Shown here: positions 42,702-50,752 of the stretch, piece after piece
How the letters are laid out: each line of letters starts with the position of its first letter
Numbering within the stretch: the first letter of the stretch is position 1
Source of the DNA: Mycolicibacterium crocinum
Lineage (GTDB): Bacteria; Actinomycetota; Actinomycetes; Mycobacteriales; Mycobacteriaceae
Reading direction: 5' to 3'
Assembly (NCBI RefSeq): GCF_022370635.2
Contig: NZ_CP092362.2
Location: forward strand, 310,001 to 374,000
DNA length: 64,000 nt
Program-made: the position numbers and the translations under genes
Notes under the pieces: model-generated
Databases searched by the model: none
What the model was told of the DNA's origin: nothing
The model's input: only the letters and a program-made list of their open reading frames with translations

Positions 42702-45634
42702 CTCGCCTCCTCCAGGATCGCCACCGCCACCGCAAGGCAACGCTGCCTGATCCGCTCCCATTCGGCGGCCCCCTCCGGCCCAGCCCACCTGTCGTCGTCC
42801 TCGACGTCGGACGGGTCGGGGTCGGCGAGCCGGCGCACCAGCTGGGTCGCCACCCATTGTCGCTCAGTTTGTCCAGAACAGTAATACCGGTCCATCCCCG
42901 CGAGTACCACCGCAACGGTCTCGTTATCCATACCGCCGATAAGGTCGGCGAACTCGGCGAAGTCCGACCGGCTGTTGCGGCACAGCACCAGGTAGGCCTG
43001 CATCCGCAGGGTCTCGGCACACGTCGGGATCTGCAGCCGGTCACCGGTCGGCAGCTGGACGTGGGTGGTTTCCACCGGGCTGAGCCGCTCGACCGCGGGA
43101 TGGCGGGTGTCGGCGCCGGTTTCCAGGGCGTCGAGGGCGATGGCCAGCCGGCCACGCCACATCGTGACCGGATGAACCGGCCGCGCCGTCGCCATCCTGG
43201 CGCTGCGGTATCCGCGGATCAGCTTCACGGTCGAGGTGCCGCCGGGGCCGATGCGCATCGGCCGGGCGCGGGCGTCGTCGCTGCCCTTGACCTTGCCCGC
43301 GAGCTCACTGCACCCGGTGAATGCCAGCGGGTCGGCCACGCTGACCGCGTCGGGCGCCAAACTCTTCAGCCGCGCCGCGCCCTTGACCACCATCTTCAGA
43401 TCGGCGGTCGGCGGCACCAGCGAGGAGATGTCGTCGGGGATGACGACGAGGTCGCCGAGGTCGACCTTGGGCAGCGGCTTCTCGAAGTCGACCGAGGGCA
43501 GGATCCGCGCCAGCCAGCCCGGCAGCCACCAGTTCCACTGGTCGAACATCGCCATCAACGCCGGTACCAGGATCAGCCGGACGATCGTGGCGTCGACGGC
43601 GATGGCCACCGCACATGCCACCCCCAGCTCGGCGACCAACGGCATTCCGGCGAACGCGAAGCCGATGAACACCGCGATCATGATCAGCGCGGCGCTGGTG
43701 ATCGTGCGAGCACTGGTGGACACCCCGTACGCGACGGCGTCGCGGGTGTCACCGACCTGCACGTAGCGCTCCCGGATCCGGGTCAGCAGGAAGATCTCGT
43801 AATCCATCGACAGGCCGAACGTCATCGCCAGCACCAGCGGCGGAATCGTGCTGTCGATCGAGGTGATCCGGTGGAAGCCCAGCCCCTCCAGCCAGCCCCA
43901 CTGGAAGACCATCACCAGACTGCCGTAGGCCGCGGCCACGGATAGCACCGTCATCAACACGCCCTTGAAAGCCAAGAACACCGAGCGCACCGAGATCAGC
44001 AGCATCACGAACGCGATCGCCGCGACGAAGACGAAGACCAGCGGTTGAGTTTGGCCGACCCGGTCGTCGAAGTCTTTGATCAGCGCGGTCGGGCCACCGA
44101 CATCGATCTGCGCGCCCTTGGCCGCGGGCAGCGCGGTGAGGTGGCTGCGCATCCAGTCGATCGAGTTGCGGGCGGCGAGGTCCTCGGGGTCCACCGACAG
44201 GATCGCGGAGATCAGTGCGCTGCCGTTGTTGTCGGCGAACACCGGTGTGGACACCGAGACGACGTCGGGCGCCTTCGAGATCTCGGTGTTGATGGCCTCG
44301 AGTGCGGCGGCGTTCTTCGGATCGGACGCCGCCCCGCCGGGGAAGGTGACCAGGACGCGGACCGGTCCCAGGGCGCCGGGCCCGAGCGCCTGGGCTGCGG
44401 CGGCGACGCCACCGCGTACCTCGTGGGTGGCCGGGAACTGACGCTGCATGCTGTTGCCGAGCACCATCGAGAACGCCGGCGCGGCCATCGCCAGCAGCAC
44501 GACCGTCGCCCCCAACGCGGACAGCCATGGTCTGCGCATGACCTCGCCGACCCAGCGGGTCCAGAACCGGGACTGCGTCGCCTCGCCGTGCCGCGACCAT
44601 TGCAGCAGCGGCGAGCGCCGGGCCACCGGCCGGCCGAACGTGGCCAGTACCGCCGGCGTCAGCGTGGTCGACGTCAGCACCGCGACAGCCACGGCGAGGA
44701 TCGCGCCGGTGGCCATCGACCGCAGCACCGGGGTGTTGATCAGATAGATGCCCGTCAGCGAGGCGATCACGGTCAGACCCGACAGCAGCACCGCCAACCC
44801 CGACGTGGCCATCGCCGCGTCGGCTGCCTGCTGCGGGTCGCGGCCGGCCCGCAGCTCCTCGCGGTAGCGCATCAGGATGAACAGCGAATAATCGACGGCC
44901 AGCGCGATGCCGAACATCGACACCGTCGACGTCACGAACACCGACATACTCATAACGGTCGACAACAGATAGACCACGCCCATCGTCACCACGACGGTGC
45001 ACACCGCGAGCAGCAGCGGTACCGCCGCGGCCGCCAGCGACCCGAACACCGCGAGCAGGACGATCAGAACGATCGGCAGGTTCCACTGCTCGGCTTCGGC
45101 GATGTCGTGCTTGGTGCCGGTCTGGGCGGCCGCGCCGAGGGCGCCCTGGCCGATCACGTACAGCTTGACCCGGCCGTTCTCGATCTGGCCCGGCTGGTCA
45201 CCGGTCACGCCGATTTTCTGCCGCAGCTGCCGGGCCACGTCGACGGCGCCGGTGTTGTTGAAGTCCAGTCGCAGCGACACCACATACGGCCGGTCCGGGG
45301 CGGGCGCCGGCTGGCCCGGGTTGGGCACCACCACGACGCTGGGAACCTGTTTGGCCGCCTCCTCCAGCTGGGCGACGGCGGTGTTCATGTCCGCGTAGCT
45401 GGCGTCGGCGCGCGGCGCGGCGACGAGGGCGAGCGGGGAGGCGCCCTGCTGCGGATAGTGGTCCTCGAGTTGGTACTGCACATGCAGCGACTGGGAGCCG
45501 GCCACGTCGAAGCCGCCACCGGTCAGATGATTGGACTCCGCCAGGGCCAGATAGACGGCCGGCACCAAAGCCAGCAACCAGCACGTGAAAACCAGCCAGC
45601 GGAATCTGCGCAGGTTGCTGCTCAGGCGCATCAT
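42698..45634 (-). CDS. mmpL11: MmpL11 RND-type lipid transporter
   Basis: A 978-residue RND permease of the MmpL family. It has an N-terminal membrane helix, a periplasmic loop, five helices including the proton-relay motif A-L-A-V-D-Y-S-L-F-I-L-M-R-Y-R-E-E, a second periplasmic loop, and five further helices with G-L-S-M-D-Y-E-I-F-L-L. A cytoplasmic C-terminus of about 250 residues follows. MmpL11 exports long-chain wax esters and mycolate-linked lipids and has been linked to heme uptake with Rv0203. Identification rests on flanking Rv0201c-like and Rv0203-like genes. Confidence 0.94.
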   Translation of the reverse strand: MMRLSSNLRRFRWLVFTCWLLALVPAVYLALAESNHLTGGGFDVAGSQSLHVQYQLEDHYPQQGASPLALVAAPRADASYADMNTAVAQLEEAAKQVPSVVVVPNPGQPAPAPDRPYVVSLRLDFNNTGAVDVARQLRQKIGVTGDQPGQIENGRVKLYVIGQGALGAAAQTGTKHDIAEAEQWNLPIVLIVLLAVFGSLAAAAVPLLLAVCTVVVTMGVVYLLSTVMSMSVFVTSTVSMFGIALAVDYSLFILMRYREELRAGRDPQQAADAAMATSGLAVLLSGLTVIASLTGIYLINTPVLRSMATGAILAVAVAVLTSTTLTPAVLATFGRPVARRSPLLQWSRHGEATQSRFWTRWVGEVMRRPWLSALGATVVLLAMAAPAFSMVLGNSMQRQFPATHEVRGGVAAAAQALGPGALGPVRVLVTFPGGAASDPKNAAALEAINTEISKAPDVVSVSTPVFADNNGSALISAILSVDPEDLAARNSIDWMRSHLTALPAAKGAQIDVGGPTALIKDFDDRVGQTQPLVFVFVAAIAFVMLLISVRSVFLAFKGVLMTVLSVAAAYGSLVMVFQWGWLEGLGFHRITSIDSTIPPLVLAMTFGLSMDYEIFLLTRIRERYVQVGDTRDAVAYGVSTSARTITSAALIMIAVFIGFAFAGMPLVAELGVACAVAIAVDATIVRLILVPALMAMFDQWNWWLPGWLARILPSVDFEKPLPKVDLGDLVVIPDDISSLVPPTADLKMVVKGAARLKSLAPDAVSVADPLAFTGCSELAGKVKGSDDARARPMRIGPGGTSTVKLIRGYRSARMATARPVHPVTMWRGRLAIALDALETGADTRHPAVERLSPVETTHVQLPTGDRLQIPTCAETLRMQAYLVLCRNSRSDFAEFADLIGGMDNETVAVVLAGMDRYYCSGQTERQWVATQLVRRLADPDPSDVEDDDRWAGPEGAAEWERIRQRCLAVAVAILEEAR

Positions 45635-45910
45635 GAACTGCTGGATGGCGATCTCCCCGCATTCTCCCCGGATTGCGTGGTTGCGAGCGTACCGCAGATG
45701 ACTGTGCGCTGACCTGTCGTGACCGGCGGTCTTAGCTGGATTGAGACCTCCTGATCAGGCGCTCGTTACCTGCGCTCGATTGGCGACTGAACCGTTGCCG
45801 GTGGCAGGATGTCCGATGACCACGTCCGGGGTCGGGGACTGTGCCGGGTCGCAGCGATGCTGCGCCGCGGCCTGACGTCAGCCAAGCGTCAGCGAATTCG
45901 AGGAGTCCTC
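45635..45910. other. 276-nt divergent control region between mmpL11 and hemophore genes
   Basis: This region contains no plausible gene. It must carry the promoters of mmpL11 (minus) and the first hemophore (plus). The clearest symmetric element is CCTGATCAGG at 45750-45759, a perfect 10-bp palindrome. No classical IdeR box was recognised. Confidence 0.4.
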
Positions 45911-46504
45911 ATGTCTGCGTCCACCCTGTCGTCGATTGCCGCCGTGCGCCGCGGTTTGTGCGCGGTGCTGGCCACAACCGCGGCCGGCGGCGCGGCCGCG
46001 CTGGCGCTGTCGACGTCGTCGGCGACCGCCGCCCCGGATCCGTGCGCGGCCAGCCAGCTCGCGAAGACCGTCGGCACGGTGGCCACCAACACCGGCACCT
46101 ATCTGGATGCGCATCCGCAGACCAACCAGGCGCTGACGACGATCTCCCAGCAGCAGGCCGGCCCGCAGACCGTGGTGGCGCTCAAGACCTACTTCGACGC
46201 CAACCCGCAAGCGGCCAAGGACCTGCAGGCGATCCAGCAGCCGCTGACGAGCATGTCCACCCAGTGCAAGTTGCCGGTGAGCCTGCCGCAACTGCTCGGT
46301 CTACTGCAGTCGGCTCAGACCGGCGGCCTACCGGGTGCCGGTGGCAGCCCGGCGACCGGTGGCATCCCCGGAATCGGTCCGGGGGCGCTTCCGGGTATCA
46401 CGACGGCACAACAGGTTTCCGGCGCGACGGCCCCGGCGGCGGGCACGCCGGCCCCGCTGAGCAACGGTCCGTTACCCGGTCCGGCCGTCGCCAGCACCCG
46501 CTGA
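45911..46504 (+). CDS. Secreted hemophore-like protein (Rv0203-like) with Pro/Gly-rich tail
   Basis: A 197-residue exported protein. The signal peptide ends at about A-T-A (41). The heme-binding-like domain (about 43-125) has Cys45 and Cys119, and the motif Y-L-D-A-H-P with Tyr64 and His68 spaced as the Rv0203 Tyr59/His63 ligands. Residues 130-197 form a Gly/Pro/Ala-rich tail not present in the other copies. ATG 45911 follows AGGAG at 45901-45905. Position next to mmpL11 equals Rv0203, which shuttles heme to MmpL3/MmpL11 in tuberculosis. Confidence 0.83.
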   Translation: MSASTLSSIAAVRRGLCAVLATTAAGGAAALALSTSSATAAPDPCAASQLAKTVGTVATNTGTYLDAHPQTNQALTTISQQQAGPQTVVALKTYFDANPQAAKDLQAIQQPLTSMSTQCKLPVSLPQLLGLLQSAQTGGLPGAGGSPATGGIPGIGPGALPGITTAQQVSGATAPAAGTPAPLSNGPLPGPAVASTR

Positions 46505-46669
46505 CCGGCGCGGCTCGGCATCCGCTGGGAAACGCTCTGAGCAGCGACGTCGGAACATTCTCACGATTGGTTAAGCTCAAGGCGCGAAAGTCTGAAGCAA
46601 TTCTGCTTAGCTTTCCCCTGTCAGTAGCGGTTACTGGCACTGCTTCTCCCTACGTTAAGGAGTCCGAGC

Positions 46670-47041
46670 ATGTTGCTTAATGCCCGTCTGGCTCGTCGCG
46701 CGGTCGTCGGAGCGATCGGCACGGGCGCCGTCGCCGGCGCGATGCTGATCGCCGCAGCGCCGTCCGCGCTGGCCGATCCGCCGCCGAACTGCACCGCCGC
46801 TGACCTTGCCGGCGTGGCTGCGGGCGTGTCCGCGGCAACCTCGGCCTACCTGTTCACCCATCCGGACGTCAACGCGTTCTTCACCGGTCTGGAGGGTGCG
46901 CCGCGCGACACCATCCGGTCCGAGGTGAAGCAGTACCTGGACTACAACCCCTCGGTGAAGGCCGACCTGCAGGGCATTCGCCAGCCGCTGGTCGATCTCA
47001 AGAACCGCTGCGGTAACGCGCCCGACGTCCCTGGCGCCTAG
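46670..47041 (+). CDS. Second secreted hemophore-like protein
   Basis: A 123-residue exported protein. The signal peptide ends near A-L-A-D (about 36). Cys41/Cys114 are placed for a disulfide, and Y-L-F-T-H-P carries Tyr60 and His64. It is a paralogue of the preceding gene and of the one at 14948. The ATG has AAGGAG 9 nt upstream. It is followed 6 nt later by a response regulator gene, so the regulator pair may be co-transcribed with it. Confidence 0.82.
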   Translation: MLLNARLARRAVVGAIGTGAVAGAMLIAAAPSALADPPPNCTAADLAGVAAGVSAATSAYLFTHPDVNAFFTGLEGAPRDTIRSEVKQYLDYNPSVKADLQGIRQPLVDLKNRCGNAPDVPGA

Positions 47042-47047
47042 CCCGCG

Positions 47048-47767
47048 GTGCGGGTAGGACAGCAGCCCGCGCAGGAAGGCGCCGGCCGCACCGTCCTGAT
47101 GGTCGACGACGACCCGGATGTCCGGACTTCGGTGGCCCGCGGTTTGCGGCACTCCGGATTCGACGTCCGGGTCGCGGCGACCGGCAAGGAAGCGTTGCGG
47201 CTGTTGGCGAATGAGAATCACGACGCGTTGGTGCTCGACGTCCAAATGCCTGAGCTCGACGGCGTCGCGGTGGTGACCGCGCTGCGCGCACTGGGCAACG
47301 ACATACCGATCTGCGTGCTGTCGGCACGCGACACCGTCAACGACCGCATCGCCGGTCTGGAGGCCGGTGCCGACGACTATCTGACCAAGCCGTTCGATCT
47401 GGGCGAGCTGGTGGCCCGATTGCACGCACTGCTGCGCCGGGCATCGCACTCCCACGAGGGTTCCGACGCCGTCACGATCGGGCCGCTCACGATCGACACC
47501 GCCCGGCGGCTGGTGTTCGTCAACGGTGACCGGGTCGAACTGACCAAACGAGAATTCGATCTGCTGGCGGTGCTCGCCGAGAACTCCGGTGTGGTGCTGT
47601 CCCGGCAGCGGCTGCTGGAGTTGGTGTGGGGCTACGACTTCGACGTCGACACCAACGTCGCCGATGTGTTCATCAGTTACCTGCGCCGCAAACTCGAGCG
47701 CGAGGGTGTGCCGCGGGTGATCCACACCGTGCGCGGCATCGGATACGTCCTCCGGTCGGAGCCGTGA
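47048..47767 (+). CDS. Response regulator, PrrA-like (OmpR family)
   Basis: A 239-residue two-component regulator. The receiver domain is at about 15-127, with acidic pocket Asp20-22, phospho-acceptor Asp64 in [10 protein letters not shown] and Lys114 in T-K-P-F. The winged-helix DNA-binding domain (about 140-237) contains [14 protein letters not shown] and [14 protein letters not shown]. These sequences are very close to PrrA, whose usual gene lies elsewhere in mycobacteria, so this is a second PrrA-type regulator. Histidine kinase gene follows after 7 nt. Confidence 0.9.
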   Translation: MRVGQQPAQEGAGRTVLMVDDDPDVRTSVARGLRHSGFDVRVAATGKEALRLLANENHDALVLDVQMPELDGVAVVTALRALGNDIPICVLSARDTVNDRIAGLEAGADDYLTKPFDLGELVARLHALLRRASHSHEGSDAVTIGPLTIDTARRLVFVNGDRVELTKREFDLLAVLAENSGVVLSRQRLLELVWGYDFDVDTNVADVFISYLRRKLEREGVPRVIHTVRGIGYVLRSEP

Positions 47768-47774
47768 TCCGGTC

Positions 47775-49103
47775 GTGAGTTCGCTGGGCCAGAGCCTGTC
47801 CCTCCGTAGCCGGGTCGCCCTGGCCGCCGCGATGGCCGCCGCGATCGTGGTCGCGCTGCTGGCGGTGCTGACGTCGATCGTCTTGGCGAACAACGATGAG
47901 GCGCAACTGGATAAGCGGCTCGACTCGATCGTCGACGCCAGCATGTATCCCGAGCAGTTGCGTGATCCGAGCCGCGTGGTGACGACGGGACGATCCCGGT
48001 CGACCGGACAGGTGATGTTCCAGCGCGGATTCCAATTGCCGCCGCTGCCGCCCGGCACCGCGACGGTCACCGTCAACGGCGTCGACTATCGGGTGCGGAC
48101 GGTGAACGTCGAACAGTCCGGCGGCATCCTGGTCTCCATCGGTATCCGTGCCGACAGCATCCTGTTGAGCCGCGCCAGGATTCCGCTCTATGTGTTGATC
48201 GTCTGCCTTGCCGTGATGGTGGCGCTGGCGCTGGGCTGGATTTTGGCGGGCCCGGCGATCCGGCCGCTGCTGAAGCTCACCGAGCAGACCCGCCGCCTCG
48301 GCACGGGCCACGACCGGCTGGATCCGGTGCACGGCTCCCGGGAGGCCGAAGACCTTTCCGAGGCGATGATCGCCATGCTGAACCGGTTGGCGGATGCCCA
48401 AGCGGCGACGACGAATTCGCTTCAGGCGGCCCAGGATTTCGCGGCCAACGCCGCCCACGAGCTGCGGACCCCGCTGACCGCGATGCGCGCCGACCTGGAC
48501 ACGCTGCGCATCCACGACCTGCCGCCGGAGGAACGCGAGGAGGTAGTGGCCGACCTATCCCGCGCGCAGCGCCGCGTCGAGGCGATCATCACCGCGTTGG
48601 GACAGTTGGCGTCCGGGCAGCTGGCCCGTGCCGAGGACCGCGAGACGATCGACGTCGCCGAAATGCTCGACCGCGTCGCGCGGGAGAACATCCGCTCCGG
48701 GGTGGGCGAGATCATCGTGGAAGCCGACGAGGCCGGCACGGTGTGGGGCTGGCCTGCCGGGCTGCGGCTGGCCGTCGACAACCTGGTGCGCAACGCGATC
48801 ACGCACGGCGAGGCAACCCGCATCGTGCTGCGCGCCCACCGGCAGGGACCGCTGCTGGCGATCACCGTCGACGACAACGGGCGCGGCCTACCCGCCGAGG
48901 AACATCGAAAAGTGTTGGGCCGCTTCGCTCGTGGCAGCACCGCCACCGCCGGCGGCTCGGGCCTCGGGCTGGCGCTGGTGGCGCAGCAGGCCGCGTTGCA
49001 CGGTGGCACCATCGAGCTCTCCGACGGTCCGCTCGGGGGCCTGCGTGCCGTGCTGACGGTGTCGACGGCTCCCGAGCCGGCCGCCCCGACGGGTCAGGCC
49101 TGA
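47775..49103 (+). CDS. Sensor histidine kinase, PrrB-like
   Basis: A 442-residue membrane kinase of PrrB length. Two helices (about 14-36 and 137-158) enclose a sensor loop. A HAMP segment follows (about 160-215), then the H-box A-N-A-A-H-E-L-R-T-P-L with His228. The ATPase domain has N-L-V-R-N-A-I-T-H-G (N box) and G-S-G-L-G-L-A-L (G2 box). It pairs with the upstream response regulator. Signal unknown; neighbours suggest heme, iron or envelope lipid status, which is inference. The end overlaps a convergent DUF3054 gene by 10 nt. Confidence 0.9.
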   Translation: MSSLGQSLSLRSRVALAAAMAAAIVVALLAVLTSIVLANNDEAQLDKRLDSIVDASMYPEQLRDPSRVVTTGRSRSTGQVMFQRGFQLPPLPPGTATVTVNGVDYRVRTVNVEQSGGILVSIGIRADSILLSRARIPLYVLIVCLAVMVALALGWILAGPAIRPLLKLTEQTRRLGTGHDRLDPVHGSREAEDLSEAMIAMLNRLADAQAATTNSLQAAQDFAANAAHELRTPLTAMRADLDTLRIHDLPPEEREEVVADLSRAQRRVEAIITALGQLASGQLARAEDRETIDVAEMLDRVARENIRSGVGEIIVEADEAGTVWGWPAGLRLAVDNLVRNAITHGEATRIVLRAHRQGPLLAITVDDNGRGLPAEEHRKVLGRFARGSTATAGGSGLGLALVAQQAALHGGTIELSDGPLGGLRAVLTVSTAPEPAAPTGQA

Positions 49104-49477
49104 ATACGGCGCCTGCGTAGGACAGCGGCCACCCCGCGCCACCCCAATAGCAGCAGCGCGGTCACCACCGACGCGACGATGATGAAGCTCACCGCCACGC
49201 CTTGAGAACTGGCCTTGCGCAACAACATTCCGACAATAACGGTGGCCAGCCACACGATGACGCCGGTCGGTGCGATCGCGGTCGGCGCCCGCCAGCCGCG
49301 GGAGATCACCCAACCGAGCAGCGTGCCGGACAGGAACGGCCATGCGGTCTCGGCAATTCCGGCGAGCGTGAGGCCTTCGGCGTGGCTGCGCCGGCCGATC
49401 GCACAGAACACCACGACGCAGACGATGTCACCGGCCAGCGCGAGCGCGACGGTACGGGTGTCGGTACGAACTGCCAT
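49094..49477 (-). CDS. DUF3054 family membrane protein
   Basis: A 127-residue protein with four hydrophobic helices. It shows G-D-I-V-C-V-V-V-F-C-A-I-G-R-R-S-H in helix 1, which is typical of DUF3054. W-P-F-L-S-G-T-L-L-G-W follows in helix 2. Function unknown. ATG 49477 is chosen over an ORF-initial Met four codons upstream because it begins the conserved region. Basic residues at the C-terminus face the cytoplasm. Confidence 0.83.
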   Translation of the reverse strand: MAVRTDTRTVALALAGDIVCVVVFCAIGRRSHAEGLTLAGIAETAWPFLSGTLLGWVISRGWRAPTAIAPTGVIVWLATVIVGMLLRKASSQGVAVSFIIVASVVTALLLLGWRGVAAVLRRRRIQA

Positions 49478-49507
49478 GCTCGGATTCAAGCACGCCTGCC
49501 GACGGCG

Positions 49508-50680
49508 TCAGCGCGGGGCGTCGTCGTCTGGGTCCGGGCACGGCGGCGGCAGCGGGCCCTGCAGCGCGGTGTCGGACGGATCCGCGGCCGCCTCGCTTTC
49601 GGCCTCCGCCGCGGCGATCTCGTCGGCGACGGCGTCCGGGTCCAGCGGTCCTTCGGTGCGGAACACGAAGAAGAACACCACCCAGCCGATCGTCGAGATG
49701 AAAATCCAGCTGACCAGCCGATAGATCAGCATCGCCGAGATCGCGGCAGGCAGGGCCATCCCGCTGGACACCAGGCCGGGCACCAGCACGGCCTCCACCA
49801 CCAGCAGCCCGCCCGGCATCAGCGGGATCGAACCCACGGCGCGGGCGGCGGCGTAGGCGACGGTGAGTCCGGCCAGCGACGGCCTGCCACCGGTCGCGTA
49901 CGCGGCGAAAGCCAGGCACGCCACGTCGCAGACCCAGTTGAAGAACGACCAGCCGAACGCCACGCCCAGAGTGCGACGGCTCAGGCTCACCGATTCCAGC
50001 TGCTTGAGCGTCTCGCGCCATTTGTGCAGGCCGGTGTCGACCGGCTTGTTGCGCACCGAGTTGACCCAGCCCAGAACCTTCACCCCGATGCCGTCGATGA
50101 GCTCGGGCCGGGTGGCGACCGCCTGCGCGAGCAGCAGCAGCGCGATGAATCCGCCGAGGGTGAACAGCAGCGAGAACGGATTGTTCTTGGCGCCCAACAG
50201 GAATGCGCCGCCGAGGCCCAGCAGTGCCAGTCCGACGACCTGCAGAGCGCCCGACATCACCAGCTGCCAGGACGCGACCACCGGGGAGGCACCCCACAGC
50301 CGCTGCTGCCGGTAGCTGAACGTGGCCGAGAGCACCGGACCGCCGGGCATCGTGGTGCTCAGCGCGTTGCCGGCGTAGAACGTGGCCTCGGAACGCCACT
50401 GGTGTACGACCACCCCGGCCGAACCCAGCAGCGTCCGCTGAATCTGGGCGAAGCTATGCATCGACAGCATGGCCGCGGCGGCCGCAGCCAGCACCCACCA
50501 GCCGTTGGCCGAGATCAGGCTCTTCCAGGCTTTGGCCAGCTGATCCCACACCAGGGTCGCCTCGACGACCAGCACGATCACTGCGACGGCAAGCACCGCC
50601 CAGCGGACCCACCAGTACTTCCCGCGTGCCGGGGGTTCGTGATCCTCGCGGGCGGTGTCGACCGACGCGTCATAGGACAC
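49508..50680 (-). CDS. Lysylphosphatidylglycerol synthase TM region/UPF0104-like flippase (Rv0204c-like)
   Basis: A 390-residue polytopic membrane protein with about eight helices, related to the MprF membrane domain (LPG_synthase_TM). The conserved P-G-G segments are seen twice (T-M-P-G-G-P-V-L and L-M-P-G-G-L-L-V-V-E), typical of lipid-flipping members. There is no catalytic aminoacyl-transferase domain, so it is more likely a flippase or unknown transporter than a synthase. The C-terminal tail is acidic. Position corresponds to Rv0204c, between Rv0203-like and Rv0205-like genes. Confidence 0.85.
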   Translation of the reverse strand: MSYDASVDTAREDHEPPARGKYWWVRWAVLAVAVIVLVVEATLVWDQLAKAWKSLISANGWWVLAAAAAAMLSMHSFAQIQRTLLGSAGVVVHQWRSEATFYAGNALSTTMPGGPVLSATFSYRQQRLWGASPVVASWQLVMSGALQVVGLALLGLGGAFLLGAKNNPFSLLFTLGGFIALLLLAQAVATRPELIDGIGVKVLGWVNSVRNKPVDTGLHKWRETLKQLESVSLSRRTLGVAFGWSFFNWVCDVACLAFAAYATGGRPSLAGLTVAYAAARAVGSIPLMPGGLLVVEAVLVPGLVSSGMALPAAISAMLIYRLVSWIFISTIGWVVFFFVFRTEGPLDPDAVADEIAAAEAESEAAADPSDTALQGPLPPPCPDPDDDAPR

Positions 50681-50752
50681 GCCGATCAGCGTAACGCCGC
50701 CGACATCGGTGCGACGGTGTCCGCCGCGGGATGTCGGTCCGGCCCGGCCTTG

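Noticed and set aside
44045..45712. A 555-residue plus-strand frame opposite mmpL11
   Set aside because: Shadow of the high-GC third-codon pattern of mmpL11; it has no recognised domain.
45750..45759. CCTGATCAGG palindrome as an iron-regulator (IdeR) site
   Set aside because: It is only 10 bp and does not match the 19-bp IdeR consensus; kept only as a note on the intergenic region.
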